This document shows positions 45,401-57,810 of a DNA stretch of 64,000 nucleotides, one piece after another. The DNA is from Watersipora subatra (Eukaryota; Bryozoa; Gymnolaemata; Cheilostomatida; Watersiporidae): the NCBI RefSeq assembly GCF_963576615.1, contig NC_088714.1, positions 42,254,072-42,318,071 on the forward strand. Direction: 5' to 3'. Position 1 is the first letter of the stretch. Each line of letters opens with the position of its first letter. Position numbers and translations under genes: made by a program. Below the pieces are notes generated by a model. It had not been told where the DNA came from, did not search any database, and worked only from the letters and a program-made list of their open reading frames with translations.

Positions 45401-48400
45401 TGTATGTACAGTATGTATCACTTTGTAATGGCATTGGCAATCATCAACAAAATGATGTTTTTTGTTACGTGCCAAAAGCAAAAAAATGAAAAGACAGAAA
45501 CCATAAATTATTGAGTGAGTTGAACAAAAGTAATTTAAGTTGATAATCTAATGGTATTGTGGAAGTGTTGGGAATGTGAACTGAAGCAATGATATACAGC
45601 CCCTGATATACAGGGGGCTGTATATCATTGATTAAAGATTGTAGTGACAGAAAGTTCATAAACTGAAACATACGATGGCGGATGCAGCTGTATACATATT
45701 GTAATGGATGCATATTGTGGATGTTGAATGCATATGTTTGTCATGTATAGAAGTATAAATAAAAGTATTTAGGACATAGTTTATGTAGTATCGTAGAACC
45801 TTTAATACAAATGTGGAAACAAACAACTTTGGAATAAGGCAATATGTTGAAAGATTTTGTGATATGATTGGTGGAAGTGTGGTAAGCTGAAATACGTGAT
45901 CGGTAGTAAACAAATCTTAATATAGATTTCTGTAAGAGGAATATCCTTTTTTGCTGTTGATATGGTAAGACAGAGAAATATATATCAACGCCATTGATTC
46001 AGAAGAGGTGATATCGGGAAATCGCTTACATATCTTTGTACTTGTTAGTATAACTGAATAACTGATAGACATAATCCTCAGTTGATGTGTAATATCTGTA
46101 TGCATACACAAGGTGTGTATCGCTCTTACGTCATCATCAGTCTCGCTCATCCAATTCACCTCATTTATTAATTTACTCTATTTTTGTTCTTGCACCAGAT
46201 GTTTGATTGAAAATCGTAAATAGGCTTTTGTGTTCATTTATCGCTGTCGGTGATACAATAGAGCGCTGTTTGAAAGGCTAGTTTATGTGAAAGCTCGTGG
46301 GTGACCAGTACTCTCCTAGCGCATGTTTGCAGTCAATATGCCTGCGTCAAGTGTGTATAAATGCAAGAGTAACTTTCAATGGGTTTCCTTTTTTCAAACA
46401 TTTAAACATTAAAGTCTTCTTGCTCAAGTCGAATTCGGAGCAACAATTGTATAATCAATAATTGTGAAATTCCCTTTAGAGCGTGCTTTTGAAAATACCA
46501 TTTCCGTTAGACTTGTTAAGCGTGAGATTAACACTTGCTTGAAAAGAAGTGGACAACAGCGAGCGTGTGCTAATCTCCCCGTTATAGCTTCAGACTTTCG
46601 CATTCTGCAGCTACACCAGACTTGATACTCGCTTGCAATATGTTAATTGGGTCACAAAACACGATATAACTTAATTGTCTTACAAGTAAATACTTTTCAA
46701 ACCGCATTATTACATTATATTTTATTATATAAATGTATTGTATTATAATATATCATATTGTATTATATAATATAACATTATATAATATATATTATATTAT
46801 TATATGATATAATTATATAATAATATAATGTATTATTAATATTTTATTTATATTATTAATATAAATATAATTTTAATGATAATATTATATTATTATTAAC
46901 GTTATATAATGATATATTATAGTATATTACAATATATTATAATATATTGATTACATTACAATATATTATAGTTTACCAGGTTATATGATTTTACAATATA
47001 TTAATAAAATATATTATAATATCATAATATGTTACATTATGTTATGCAATACTATAAACGAGCTGCTGTGGTCTACAGTGCCTGTCTTGGTAAGCAGAGG
47101 TTGGGCTCTGATTACCAGAAAGGCCATTTGTGATGACTGGAAGGCATCCAACTTTAAACTGCTCTTTCATATACATATCACTCTTGTGAGATATTATGTT
47201 GTATCGTATTATGAAGATCGCTATATGTTTACACGGTAACAAACATTTAGGTCAAGGAAGAAATAGAACAGTTCATAGGAGTGAGGACAGTAAAGTCATT
47301 ATACGTAGTAGGCGCTAGCTAGTTTTGTTTCAGCATGTTTTCAGACGGTATGAATCTTGTATTTCAATTGACTACACATCGTATATAAATCTTGTATGTC
47401 ACATAACTACGCACATCATATATGGGTCTTGTATGTCATATGACTACACACATCATATATGACTCTTGTATGTCATATGACTACACACCTCATATATAAA
47501 TGTAATGAGAATCATGTCACAAACGGTGTAACTGGATATTGATCAAGCAAGTGGCTGGCATTTGTCCTGACCATATCGTTATTTTCACTTGACTCCTTAA
47601 TAACCTGAGTAACATGGCAACAGCAGCGGCAATCATTTTTCTGGCTCTTACAATAAATGTTTGTTGTCCTTCAAGCCATGTTAACAAAAAACATGACACT
47701 TCCTTGACATACGAGTCAGGTGTGAACTACACATAGTTTAATCACAAATAAACACAGATAATGAAGCTAATAATGAGCATCAATTGTACAGGCTATGACA
47801 CCGAGCAGCAGCAGCAACGGCGGACATGAAATTTCTCAGCTGCCGACAGCAACTGACATGTCAAGTTTTGATGAGGAAGATATCGATGAGCAGGAGCAAT
47901 TAGAGAGCAAGATTGAACATACAAATAATAAAAGTATGCCCTTACCTTATTCTGTTTTCTATGCCCTTACCTTATTCTGTTTTCTATGCCCTTACCTCAT
48001 TTTTACTAGCTTTGTCCTTATGTTATCTGTGAGGGTTTTGCTCCTGCCTGATTTAGTTAGCAAATGGTATCAGTTAGCAACTGTTTGTCACAATTATCGC
48101 AAGAACATCCTTTACTTTTATAAAGAATTTTCATTGAAGTACATGTAGCTATGAAAAGCAAGCGACATCTGCAATTAAAAAATAAAACATTTAAAAAGTC
48201 TTCATATTTCAAGGGAATTAAGGGCATTATCACTTTTCAACTTGAAAGTTACTAAAGCCTTTCTTAAACAGAATTATCATAGTCAACTTGTATTTTTAGT
48301 AAGAAGTTCACAACTCGAGGCTCAGGCTTTGCTCGTGCCGAATACGCCAACCCAATTTCATTCTATTTTGATCTAAATCACACACTACCAAAGCACAAAA

Positions 48401-49735
48401 ATCAAGATTGCGGCGAACATATTCCTCAAGCTGTAGATTGGCCTCAGGACTCATTAATACTCTTGACAAAACTAAAGTATACACTTTCTATTGATTTCAG
48501 ATTTTGCTCATCTAGTTACTTAGCAACCAAACACTTTCTACCAGCATGAGAGTGGGCTGAAGCCGAGATACAAGCATTGGAGTTGTCTACTCATGCATGG
48601 TTTTTTCATTGGCTCTATTAAAACAATCCGTTAAGACCCCATTGTTAAGTAGAATCTTATAGTAAAAACAGTGAATTTTAGGTAATTTAAAACCCTAGTT
48701 CTCTTGTAACTTGCTAAAATGTCCACTCGTATTTAACTAGGGCTCAAAACACGACTTTTCACATGAACATATTGTTAACTGATTGTTTCACATGAACATG
48801 GTGTTAACAGATTGTTTCACATGAACATGGTGTTAACTGATTGTTTCACATGAACATGGTGTTAACAGATTGTTTCACATGAACATGGTGTTAACAGATT
48901 GTTTCACATGAACATGGTGTTAACTGATTGCTTCACATGAACATGGTGTTAACAGATTGTTTCACATGAACATGGTGTTAACTGATTGTTTCACATGAAC
49001 ATGGTGTTAACAGATTGTTTCACCTAAATACTGTGTTGACAGATTGTTTCACCTGAACATCGTGTTGACAGATTGTTTCACCTGAACCGTGTTAGCAGAT
49101 TGTTTCACCTGAACATGGTAATAACAGATTGTATCACCTGAACATGGTGTTAACAGCTTGTTTTAAATTAACATGGTGTTAACAGATTGCTTCACATGAA
49201 CATGGTGTTAACAGGTTGTTTTACCTAAACATGGTGTTAACAGGTTGTTTTACCTGAACATGGTGTTAACAGCAAAAAACCAAAATCTTAATAAGACGTT
49301 GACATTGCCTCAAATAATTCAGCTACCAGGAAGCTCGGCAAAATGACTTTGAGTTATGAAAATTATAAATATAGTAGATTTCATTGCTATTGTGTTTTAT
49401 TCTTTCTTGCAGATAAGCTTCAAGTCCCTCATTTCAACGCACAGCTAAAGAGACAAAGGGCTAAGCAAAGAGCCCACAATCGACGCGTTCTTGGACTCAT
49501 CGCTATTTTCACAATATTTATGATCTGCTGGTTGCCGATTGCTGTCACATTTACTATCGATTATAAGCAGCAGCTGCCAGGACTTGTCTATGTGGCTCTT
49601 ATCTCCGTCGCATGGATTAATTCTTCAATTAATGTCTTTCTTTACGCTTTTACCAATCAGACATATCGTCAAGCCTTCACTTGCCTTCTCAAATGCCGCT
49701 TTTCTGAAATTAATTCAAACTTTCTGCCAAAATGA
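42415..49735 (+). CDS. Class A GPCR, melatonin-receptor/Tre1-moody-like
   Basis: Three exons: 42415-43110, 47792-47933 and 49413-49735, giving 386 residues plus stop. Phases are 0 then 1, so the short middle exon is needed to join exons 1 and 3 in frame. Exon 1 has a start with an N-glycosylation sequon (NNAT), TM1 with GNLL, TM2 with LAFVDLL (Asp 2.50), Cys 3.25 (ISCKVV), an NRY motif at the end of TM3 in place of DRY, TM4 IWVWAFAVVLP, an ECL2 cysteine (HYCFF) and TM5. The middle exon encodes an acidic, Ser/Gln-rich part of intracellular loop 3. Exon 3 has TM6 with CWLP and TM7 WINSSINVFLYAF, where NSxxNxxxY replaces NPxxY, then a palmitoylation-type Cys after helix 8. NRY and the NS/N TM7 motif resemble melatonin receptors and Drosophila Tre1/moody; the ligand is unknown. 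An AATAAA lies near 50220. Confidence 0.85.
43482..43534. repeat. 53-nt near-perfect hairpin in GPCR intron 1
   Basis: Arms CAGCTCCTACCAGTTGAAGT/GCC and GGCGCTTCAACTGATGGGAG/CTG pair over 23 positions with one mismatch and two G-U wobbles, loop TTTCGTT. The flanks do not extend the stem. Could be a MITE remnant or a short miRNA-like hairpin. Confidence 0.7.
43565..43768. repeat. ~29-bp diverged tandem repeat
   Basis: About seven old copies of CTCTAAAAAGCATTTACACC plus CTTTTCAG in GPCR intron 1. Confidence 0.75.
44815..44882. repeat. Short AGCAGCGGGT tandem
   Basis: About six copies of a 10-bp GC-rich unit. Confidence 0.85.
44883..46710 (+). other. GPCR intron 1, middle
   Basis: No exon recognised. 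Contains a perfect hairpin at 45587-45630: CAATGATATACAGCCCC and its exact inverse around a ten-base loop. Confidence 0.5.
46715..46990. repeat. AT-only low-complexity tract
   Basis: Degenerate TATATTATAATATAT, about 275 bp almost without G or C. Confidence 0.95.
47345..47500. repeat. ~35-bp tandem repeat (~4 copies)
   Basis: Units containing CTTGTATGTCATATGACTAC and CACATCATATAT, about 290 bp before GPCR exon 2. Confidence 0.85.
48755..49272. repeat. 29-bp minisatellite before GPCR exon 3 (~18 copies)
   Basis: Unit GATTGTTTCACATGAACATG plus GTGTTAACA. Copies at the left are nearly identical and those at the right (49020-49270) are more diverged. The array ends about 140 bp before the exon 3 acceptor. 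Confidence 0.95.
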
Positions 49736-49739
49736 TCTC

Positions 49740-50690
49740 ATATATATATTTAATAACATGTCAATGTGTTGTTATTAATGGCGGATACAATGAGTTAACA
49801 TGAATCAGTATAAATGTTATTCTTTTTATTATTATTATTTGACCTAGTGCAATATTTAATGCAATGGAAATTCAATCTTTTAGTTGAGCCTTTGATTAAT
49901 TTTATATTATAATTTCATATTATAAAATATGAAGTAATAGTAATGACAGTCATGTAAAGTGAATACAAATGCTGTGAACTCAAATGGTTTTGTAAATGAC
50001 AACACTTGTAGTATTATCTCAGACAACAAGAGTGTCACACTCTAATATTATGTCGAGGTCCTGTGCTCAACATCCAACATGGTTTAGTTAGGTTACCAAA
50101 TCATAAAATTTTTGATCTTCTGTTAAGATACCTCTTCAGTTCAGATGTTGTTTTCTGTTTCTCATTATATAACTATCTGTTATTATCAACCAAGTCTTAG
50201 CATGATTTGCTTCTGCCTGAATAAATTATTTTCTATGTTTTGTAAATGACAATTGCCAACTCTCCAAAAAATACCCTGTATGTTATAAATTAGGGTTTGA
50301 AAATTTTGGATGGACAGTAATTATTTTGTGTCAGTGAAATGCTGCAATGCGTTATCTTATTTTGAGTAGTGGTTAACCTACAGGTGTCTGTAAAAACCTA
50401 AAGTTATCAGCTGTCAGCATACGTCAGCGCCCTTGTCAACACTACAATCTCAACCTGATAAGCCCAATGAATGTACATGTACAGTAGCAAAGGGTCATAT
50501 TTGACTAGCAATTAGTTGGTGATCAGAAAATTTTCCACAACATTTGCTTTGTAGAATATGAAGCACTCCCGACTTGAGAGTGTCACAGTTGGCTGACTAC
50601 TACAGTAACTACATTTTTAAAAAGTAGAACATTATCATGTTCTCTGTCCGTGCTAATTACCCAAAAGTAGACTAGCGGCTATTCTAATGA
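49740..50690 (+). other. 3' flank of GPCR
   Basis: Includes the AATAAA near 50220; otherwise AT-rich with nothing identified. Confidence 0.45.
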
Positions 50691-50738
50691 CAGAATTGGA
50701 CAGTGCAGTACTGTCAAATTGCAGTGCAGTACTGTCAA

Positions 50739-50773
50739 AGCTACTAACACCTGGTAACCAGGTGTTAGTAGCT
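50739..50773. repeat. Perfect palindrome at the edge of the 45-bp array
   Basis: AGCTACTAACACCTGGT, one base, then its exact inverse. The right arm is part of the array unit (CAGGTGTTAGTAGCT) and the left arm is the same piece inverted. Confidence 0.9.
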
Positions 50774-50774
50774 T

Positions 50775-51570
50775 ATCTAATGATATAAATGGACAGTGCA
50801 GTACAGGTGTTAGTAGCTTATCTAATGATATAATTTGACAGTGCAGTACAGGTGTTAGTAGTTTATCTAATGATATAATTTGACAGTGTAATACAGGTGT
50901 TAGTAGCTTATCTAATGATATAATTGGACAGTGTAGTACAGGTATTAGTAGCTTATCTAATGATATAATTTGACAGTGCAATACAGGTGTTAGTAGCTTA
51001 TCTAATGATATAATTTGACAGTGCAGTACAGGTGTTAGTAGCTTATCTAATGATATAATTTGAAAGTGCAGCACAGGTGTTAGTAGCTCATCTAATGATA
51101 TAATTTGACAGTGTAATACAGGTGTTAGTAGCTTATCTAATGATATAATTTGACAGTGCAGTACAGGTGTTAGTAGCTTATCTAATGATATAATTTGAAA
51201 GTGCAGCACAGGTGTTAGTAGCTCATCTAATGATATAATTTGACAGTGCAGTACAGGTGTTAGTAGCTTATCTAATGATATAATTTGACAGTGCAGTACA
51301 GGTGTTAGTAGCTTATCTAATGATATAATTTGACAGTGCAATACAGGTGTTAGTAGCTTATCTAATGATATAATTTGACAGTGCAGTACAGGTGTTAGTA
51401 GCTTATCTAATGATATAATTTGAAAGTGCAGCACAGGTGTTAGTAGCTCATCTAATGATATAATTTGACAGTGCAGTACAGGTGTTAGTAGCTTATCTAA
51501 TGATATAATTTGACAGTGTAATACAGGTGTTAGTAGCTTATCTAATGATATAATTTGACAGTGTAAATAA
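50775..51570. repeat. 45-bp minisatellite (~18 copies)
   Basis: Unit GCTTATCTAATGATATAATT plus TGACAGTGCAGTACAGGTGTTAGTA in pieces. A variant unit (GAAAGTGCAGCAC plus GCTCATC) recurs at about 51062, 51197 and 51422, that is at 3- and 5-unit spacing, indicating block duplication. A 306-codon minus-strand frame of 15-residue repeats runs across it; it has no start context or splice support and is probably not a gene. Confidence 0.95.
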
Positions 51571-51579
51571 ACATCAATA

Positions 51580-52840
51580 AATTTATATCTCACGCACAAC
51601 TAAAAAGCACTTTTGGGAAATTTCATGGAATAGACTGCTGCCGTAAAGATCGCTATTTGTTAAAAATGTATGGCGTTTAGTTAAATTGTTTTGCATAAAC
51701 TTTAAAAAAGAAAGAGACATCACTGGTGTAGACAGGTTTTTTGCAGTCCCTTTTCTTTGACCAATGTTTCTACATGTATTTGGGTGTGGATTTTATTTCA
51801 TCAATTAGTAAAAAATATAACAATAAGCAAAAAATAAATATAGTTACAATACTGATTTGGTGATAAAAATTAAAGCTTTATTTTGACGTGAGTAAGGCTC
51901 GATGAGACGCGTATGCACAGTAGCACTGCAGCTAGTTTGCGCTCTGCCCACAGAAGTTGGTATGACGTGATAATGAAAATAACATTTACTATCTCATTAC
52001 AATTAGAAAACTGGGTGGTCTTGGTTAATTTATGTTTAACAAGTAGCTCATGACATCTCTTTTAAAGTTATTAGGTATTGAAGTATTTAGGTTGAGCTGG
52101 CAGCATTGTGTGTGTCTGTTCATGCCCTCCTCTTCTCGCTGTAGGCCAACTCACTAGTGGATAGCGTGCAGTTAAAAAAGGAAACATTTTTATGCTTACC
52201 TCTGCATATTGCTCGATGAATAGGTTACAAGCAGGTCATTTTACAAAATCTCGCAAGTTTTAGTATTGATTTTTGTAGCTGGCGAGGGTAACGGACTGCA
52301 GGGATTCGCGCCAAATGGTTCTAACAAATACAATATGCATTCACATCTCCCAAATGATTTATGAAAAGTAGTTATGTGATCATCAGGCAAACCATAAAAT
52401 GCATTATGGGATACAGTCTTATAATAAATTTGTCCTAAGAAACATATCTAACAGACCAGACAGGGGCAGAAATTGTAACCCTTGCCCAATGTGCATCTAA
52501 TGTCCACTCAGTTAGAAGAATGAAGATATGAAGAATCGTTTAAGAGAAATGGCAAGCATGACTTTAGTGTTAAAATGAGATTTAACTGATACCCAGCAGC
52601 AAAAACAAGTGATGCTCTATTCTAGCATTCTCATCAGACCAGGCATCAAATTACCTGTGCACTTTCATACGAGCGCGTATATATTTAGTAAGATTTTACT
52701 CTAATTGGTAACTTTTTTATGATGTAATGAATCTTGATTTAATTAAAATGAAACTTGGAAAGGATTTTGAAATTCTAAAAAACTTTTGTTAATAAAACCT
52801 TCACTGAAAGGCCAGTAGTTTACATGCAAACTTTCAATAT
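51580..52840. other. Intergenic, nothing identified
   Basis: No array, element or motif-bearing frame. Confidence 0.45.
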
Positions 52841-52844
52841 GGTG

Positions 52845-53150
52845 AGGAACAAACTATCAGACTACTGGATATGGTAAGGAATAAACTATCAAACTACTAG
52901 ATATGTTAAAGAGTACACTATCAGACTACTAGATTATTAAGAAGTAAACTATCAAACTACTAGATATGTTAAGGAGTAAACTATCAGACTACTAGATTGT
53001 TAAGAGGTAAACTATCAAACTACTAGATATGTTAAGGAGTAAACTATCAGACTACTAGATTGTTAAGAGGTAAACTATCAGACTACTAGATATGGTAAGG
53101 AGTAAACTATCAGACTACTAGATATGGTAAAGAGTAAACTATCAGATCAC
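52845..53150. repeat. 31-bp minisatellite (~10 copies)
   Basis: Unit GTAAACTATCAGACTACTAG plus ATATGTTAAGA, with an alternating ATTGTTAAGAG/ATATGTTAAGG pattern suggesting a two-unit period in the middle. Confidence 0.92.
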
Positions 53151-53159
53151 CAGAGATGT

Positions 53160-54220
53160 TGTGTACCAGTTGTGCCAATTATGAGATCTGTTCAAGTGAC
53201 CATAATTTAAACCATAATTCAGCGTCATTGCAGTGTAACATACGTTACTATGACATTTCGCATGCATTCATTCACGTGGCTTCAACAATGCTAACTGTCA
53301 ACATATATAAGTTAAGCTTGACTCTAATGACCTGATTAATTTAAACACATTTAACTAGGTGACAAGTTCAACTCATCAGGTTCAACTCAAATACATGTAA
53401 CCCTATTTAGTTGTTTGAATGACATTTAAACAGCCTTTAAAGTCAGCGCACTCCGCTTCAACAAAGAGTAGCTACTAAAATTCTGAGGTTTTATTTGGCT
53501 TCGCATTAGGTACTATGCGCTTCTCCATCTAAAAATATCAAACATTCATTCTGGAAGCAGCCTTCGCTGTACGACTGATGTATCGTGCAGTTATGTATGT
53601 TCAGTTGCTCATACTTATGCAAATGATTGAGCGGAGTGAGCTTTAAATCATCAACGGAGTCTCTCGTGACAAGCGAGCAGATGTAGTGACACAATATCAT
53701 CGCCCTTGCCAGATGATCATCTCTCTAGACAAATGGGAGAATAAATTAATGTTATAGGAATACTGTGATGTTAGCAGTTTTTTCAAGCTGGAGGAAGGGT
53801 ATACATTAATTAGACTTATTCTAACATTCACCAGTATGCTTTTTGAACTGTTGATGTGGGAGGAGAAAAAAGGAGAGATAGCCAAGCACGTTTTTTTACA
53901 ATCCTCCTTCGTAATTCTGTACTATAAGGACAGGGGACCACATGTCCAGTCTTAAAACTTTATGTTTGCTAACTGAAACCAAGACTTGTCTATACACTGT
54001 ATAATGGGAATATGATGAAGCTCCTCCTTTGCATTTTTAATACTGTAATTAGATTTGATGGAACTTAAATTCCTAGAAAAGGGTTGCAGATAGAAGAAGA
54101 GACTATATTAACCAACTCTACATAGAAAAGCAAGAACATAGAATTACACAAAAAATATATTTCAGATGAGATTGTCCAAAAAGTTATAGAATGATTTGCC
54201 ACTAGCAAGTATCTACAGGT
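53160..54220. other. Intergenic; minus frame of normal composition
   Basis: A 64-codon minus frame (53506-53700) has balanced composition but no recognised family or clear splice acceptor. Confidence 0.3.
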
Positions 54221-54224
54221 TTAC

Positions 54225-54645
54225 AGCTCTACTAGTCACTCACTCGCAGGAGTCTGCTGGTCAACAGTTCTAGTAGTCACTCTCTAGCAGGTGTCTGCTG
54301 GTCTACAGCTCTAGTAGTCACTCACTAGCATGTGTGTGCTGGTCTACAGTTCTACTAGTCACTCACTCGCAGGTGTCTGCTAGTCTACAGCTTTAGTAGT
54401 CACTCACTAGCAGGTGTCTGCTGGTCAACAGTTCTAGTAGTCACTCTCTAGCAGGTGTCTGCTGGTCTACAGCTCTAGTAGTCACTCGTTAGCATGTGTG
54501 TGCTGGTCTACAGTTCTACTAGTCACTCACTCGCAGGTGTCTGCTGGTCTACAGCTCTAGTAGTCACTCACTAGCATGTGTGTGCTGGTCTACAGTTCAA
54601 CTAGTCACTCACTAGCAGGTGTCTGCTGGTCTATAAGCTCTGCTA
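54225..54645. repeat. ~41-bp minisatellite (~10 copies)
   Basis: Unit contains CTAGTAGTCACTCACTAGCA and GGTGTCTGCTGGTCTACAG. Variants recur in blocks of three units. Confidence 0.93.
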
Positions 54646-54659
54646 GTCAGTAGGACTGT

Positions 54660-56140
54660 AGGTATGATCTCAGGTTCTATGACAGAGTTTTGCCAAGAGT
54701 AAAACAAACAATAGGCTCTGGTTAATTGTCAAACTACAGTGATCCATAATTCAAAAGTCTGACTGCGAGCAGACGGCCTGAAGTCTATCACAAGGTTCTC
54801 TGTATAGTTATATCATTGCAGGCAAACAAACTGCATTTATCCCAACTGCATATCAGGGTCCAGCAAAAATTCCATTATCGCATAATTTGTGGTTCATACC
54901 ATCCTTTGAGGTCAGCACCTGTTTACTTTTATAATTTAGTGCCTTTGCCTATCCTAAACGTAGAGATGTTTGTAAAACAGAATTTCTCATCCACAAAGCA
55001 AGCTGCTACGAAATATGCTGGGCACATAAACTTTCAATGCCATAATAGCTTCTACGAAACAAAGCAGCTTAGATTTTGAAGCCAAGATTTCGCAATAGAA
55101 AGTTAATATTTTGCAATTATTTGTACATCTAAGATTATAACGTTACAGTTTTTACAAGCAAAAAATTATCTGCTAATATTACAATTACAATGTTTTACAT
55201 GCTTATTGCGTAATCATAATTTAATGACAAAAACTACACTGTTTTCTTGTCAACACCTGATATGTCTGATCGTAGATTACTTGCATAACCACTTATTTTA
55301 TTACTTATGAGTAGGTCAAAATGTCAGCAAGCAAAAGGTGAAACAGATTGAACAAAGCCTGTGCTCCATAAACTTATCAGCCAAAAACATGCCGTATTAT
55401 TTAACCTCACCAAACATTTGTTTCTTATTGCAAAAGCTTGTATGTCATTTTACCATATAAATAGTTTCATTGGATATTAACTTGGCGTGTAAAAAATGCC
55501 AAGTTGTGCGTATTATTGTGTAAATCTTCTATATGAGTTTGCTGCACCTAGTTCACAGCTATCACTTTTATTAAACTGTGATTTTAAAAGGACAAATGAG
55601 AGCAGTAGCATACATGCGAGGAACCTATATATATCTATATATACTCATGCTACAGACAGTACTGTTTCGGCTATTGAAGCCTCATCAGTGCAGCTCAGAG
55701 CTTTGGCAAGGGACACAAATCCCATTACCAATGAGAGTTGACTTCCTGCCATGAAACAACTAGGTTGCCTCACAGACTTTAAGAAAGTCAATGTGCTGGC
55801 ACTAGAGTGCTCAAATCACAAAAGTGATGAGCTTTGCACAAAGGCTAATAGTGCCGCACCTCTCACAGAGTGCTCAACCAAACCGAAGTGAGGGAGCATA
55901 TATATATCTATATATATATGGAGGAGGAATATATATGCGAGGAATCTATATATATATATATATATATATATGTCTCAAAGTATGTCCGTATGTGTATTCT
56001 AGGTTTGATTGTCCGGCTATAGCAATTATTAGAATAGTTGTAGCTGGACCACAATGCAGACGCAAAGTCATGGCTTACCGCCATTAGGAGCCCATCTTAT
56101 TAAGCAGCTTACTAGAATTTTCCATTGGCAATGTGCTTGG
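54660..56140. other. Intergenic with small AT tracts
   Basis: Two TATATATCTATATATA tracts (55622-55645 and 55898-55970) each follow GCGAGGAA. No gene recognised. Confidence 0.4.
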
Positions 56141-56144
56141 CTAA

Positions 56145-56353
56145 CAGCTTGAAAGTTAGTTGTTTGACAAAGTTTTAAAACCTTTACAGTTATTTTTATT
56201 TTTCTTTTAATTTATTTCAACTACACAAAACACTTTTGTCATGATATGTAGTTTGAATGTTAGAATGGGAAATGTGGTTATATGTTAAATACAAATCAAT
56301 TTTCGGTCCAAAGACTTTTTTATTACCCGGGCAACGCTGGGTAGCACAGCTAG
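56145..56353 (+). mobile_element. Helitron-like element 3' end
   Basis: Contains AAAGTTTTAAAACCTTTACA, AAAGACTTTTTTATTACCCG, a terminal hairpin CCCGGGCAACGCTGGG and CTAG at 56350-56353 followed by T. Best-preserved 3' terminus of the family in this window. Confidence 0.65.
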
Positions 56354-56359
56354 TAAAAG

Positions 56360-57230
56360 TATATTTCTTGCAATGAAAGCTATCCACAGTGCTGCCACCT
56401 TGCAGTAAAAGCAAAAACGCTTGAGACAGTATTGTGACTCTCCTCATGTGTGAAAATGGGTTTTGTTCGAGGTTGAAGTAAATCCCCTGGCTGGCTTTCC
56501 TCACAGCATGGCATCTTGTTCAAACATGCATATAAATTGTTGTAATAAGGAAGCGCATTAGCCCCTAGACCCGACCAAAATATGCATGTAATAAATATTC
56601 AGAAATGTTAATGTAAATTTTAGGTAAAACAATCTAGTCTAATCGGATTTGTGTTTAACTTTTAAATGATTATATGGGCAAAACTGGAGCACTTGTCTTA
56701 TGAATTGCATGAAAGATGAATGACCCCAGATTAAGTTCTTGCTAATCGTGCAAATATTCGCTTTTTTGTTTTTGTTTGGGATAATCGATGAGTGAGCAAG
56801 CGCTGTTCTCTGCTTGCTAATCCATGTCCTGTCAAGTTAAACCACATATCTATCTCTATATTCTGGTAAGCCTAGACTCAGCTTTCAAAATAGCTTAATT
56901 CTTAGTGGTGCAGTGCTCTGGCCAATTGAAGGACATATGTAGATGGTGCAAGCCTAACCCCACCGTGCAAAACACTCCATGCTGTGAGTGGCCAGACCAC
57001 AAGTTACTGCAACGACGAGCTCGAGGAAGGCAAAAATAATTAACGTTTCCACACTTCAAATGCTAAAGGATTCCTGCAAGCTCTGCCAATCAACCTCCTC
57101 TTTACCAAATAGCAGCATGTTGTCTGTTTTTATACTCATTTGGAATACAACCGCAATTACAAGAAATTCTGTATCAATACCAAAAGGTATGATTCACATT
57201 TTGGACCAAGAATTTGAAAATTTGAATAAT
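56360..57230. other. Intergenic, nothing identified
   Basis: An 88-codon plus frame (56988-57254) has no motif. Confidence 0.4.
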
Positions 57231-57231
57231 T

Positions 57232-57470
57232 TTGCCACAGCTGTGGGGTTTTAGATGATTTATGTGATGCGTAGTATATCTTTGTGCCACACATCGACCG
57301 GGCACTTGGATCAGCTAAAAAACAAAGTTAAAAAGTTTTGATTATCCAACCGAAAGGTTTTTCAGCTGGATGATCCAAATGAATAATCAAAATGGCAAAC
57401 TCAGCCAAAACTACTAAAATAATGCTGTGTGCACATTTAGGTATAAAAAAACCTGTACGAGCTGCAAAAA
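57232..57470 (+). repeat. Dispersed direct repeat, copy 1
   Basis: Matches 58270-58480 in the same order: CACAGCTGTGGGGTTTTAGA, TCAGCTAAAAAACAAA, AATGGCAAACTCAGCCAAAA, ATAATGCTGTGTGCACAT, CCTGTACGAG. Copy 1 has an extra 30-40 bp around CAACCGAAAGGTTTTTCAGC. Confidence 0.65.
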
Positions 57471-57684
57471 AAGTAACCTTTGACCTTTTGCTAATCTAGA
57501 CGCACTAATAGTTACGATGGTGGCAAGTTCTAGCCAAATAGTTGTAGGATGAGCATAGTTTTAAGCCATAACACAAAAGGATTTCACACCCATCAGAATT
57601 ATCCTCAAAGATTTAATATAAATATTATTGTATAATTTATGTGTGATGTTTATTTATATCTGTTAGTTTTTTACAAACCTTAGG

Positions 57685-57810
57685 AAGGAAAGAGGAACCA
57701 GGGCAGACCCAGACTGAGATACAAAAATGTAGTGAAGCGTAACACGAAGTTGAGAGAGACACAAGCAGTTGGCAAGAGAAGTTGAAAAACAGAGCAGCAT
57801 GGAAGTCAGT
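57685..57810 (+). pseudogene. LINE ORF2 3'-end scrap
   Basis: One frame reads NQGRPRLRYKNVVKRNTKL, matching the conserved tail also seen at 40690-40920. Truncated on both sides. Confidence 0.55.

Noticed and set aside
50679-51599. 306-codon minus frame of 15-residue repeats
   Set aside because: By-product of the 45-bp array; no homologous domain or splice support.
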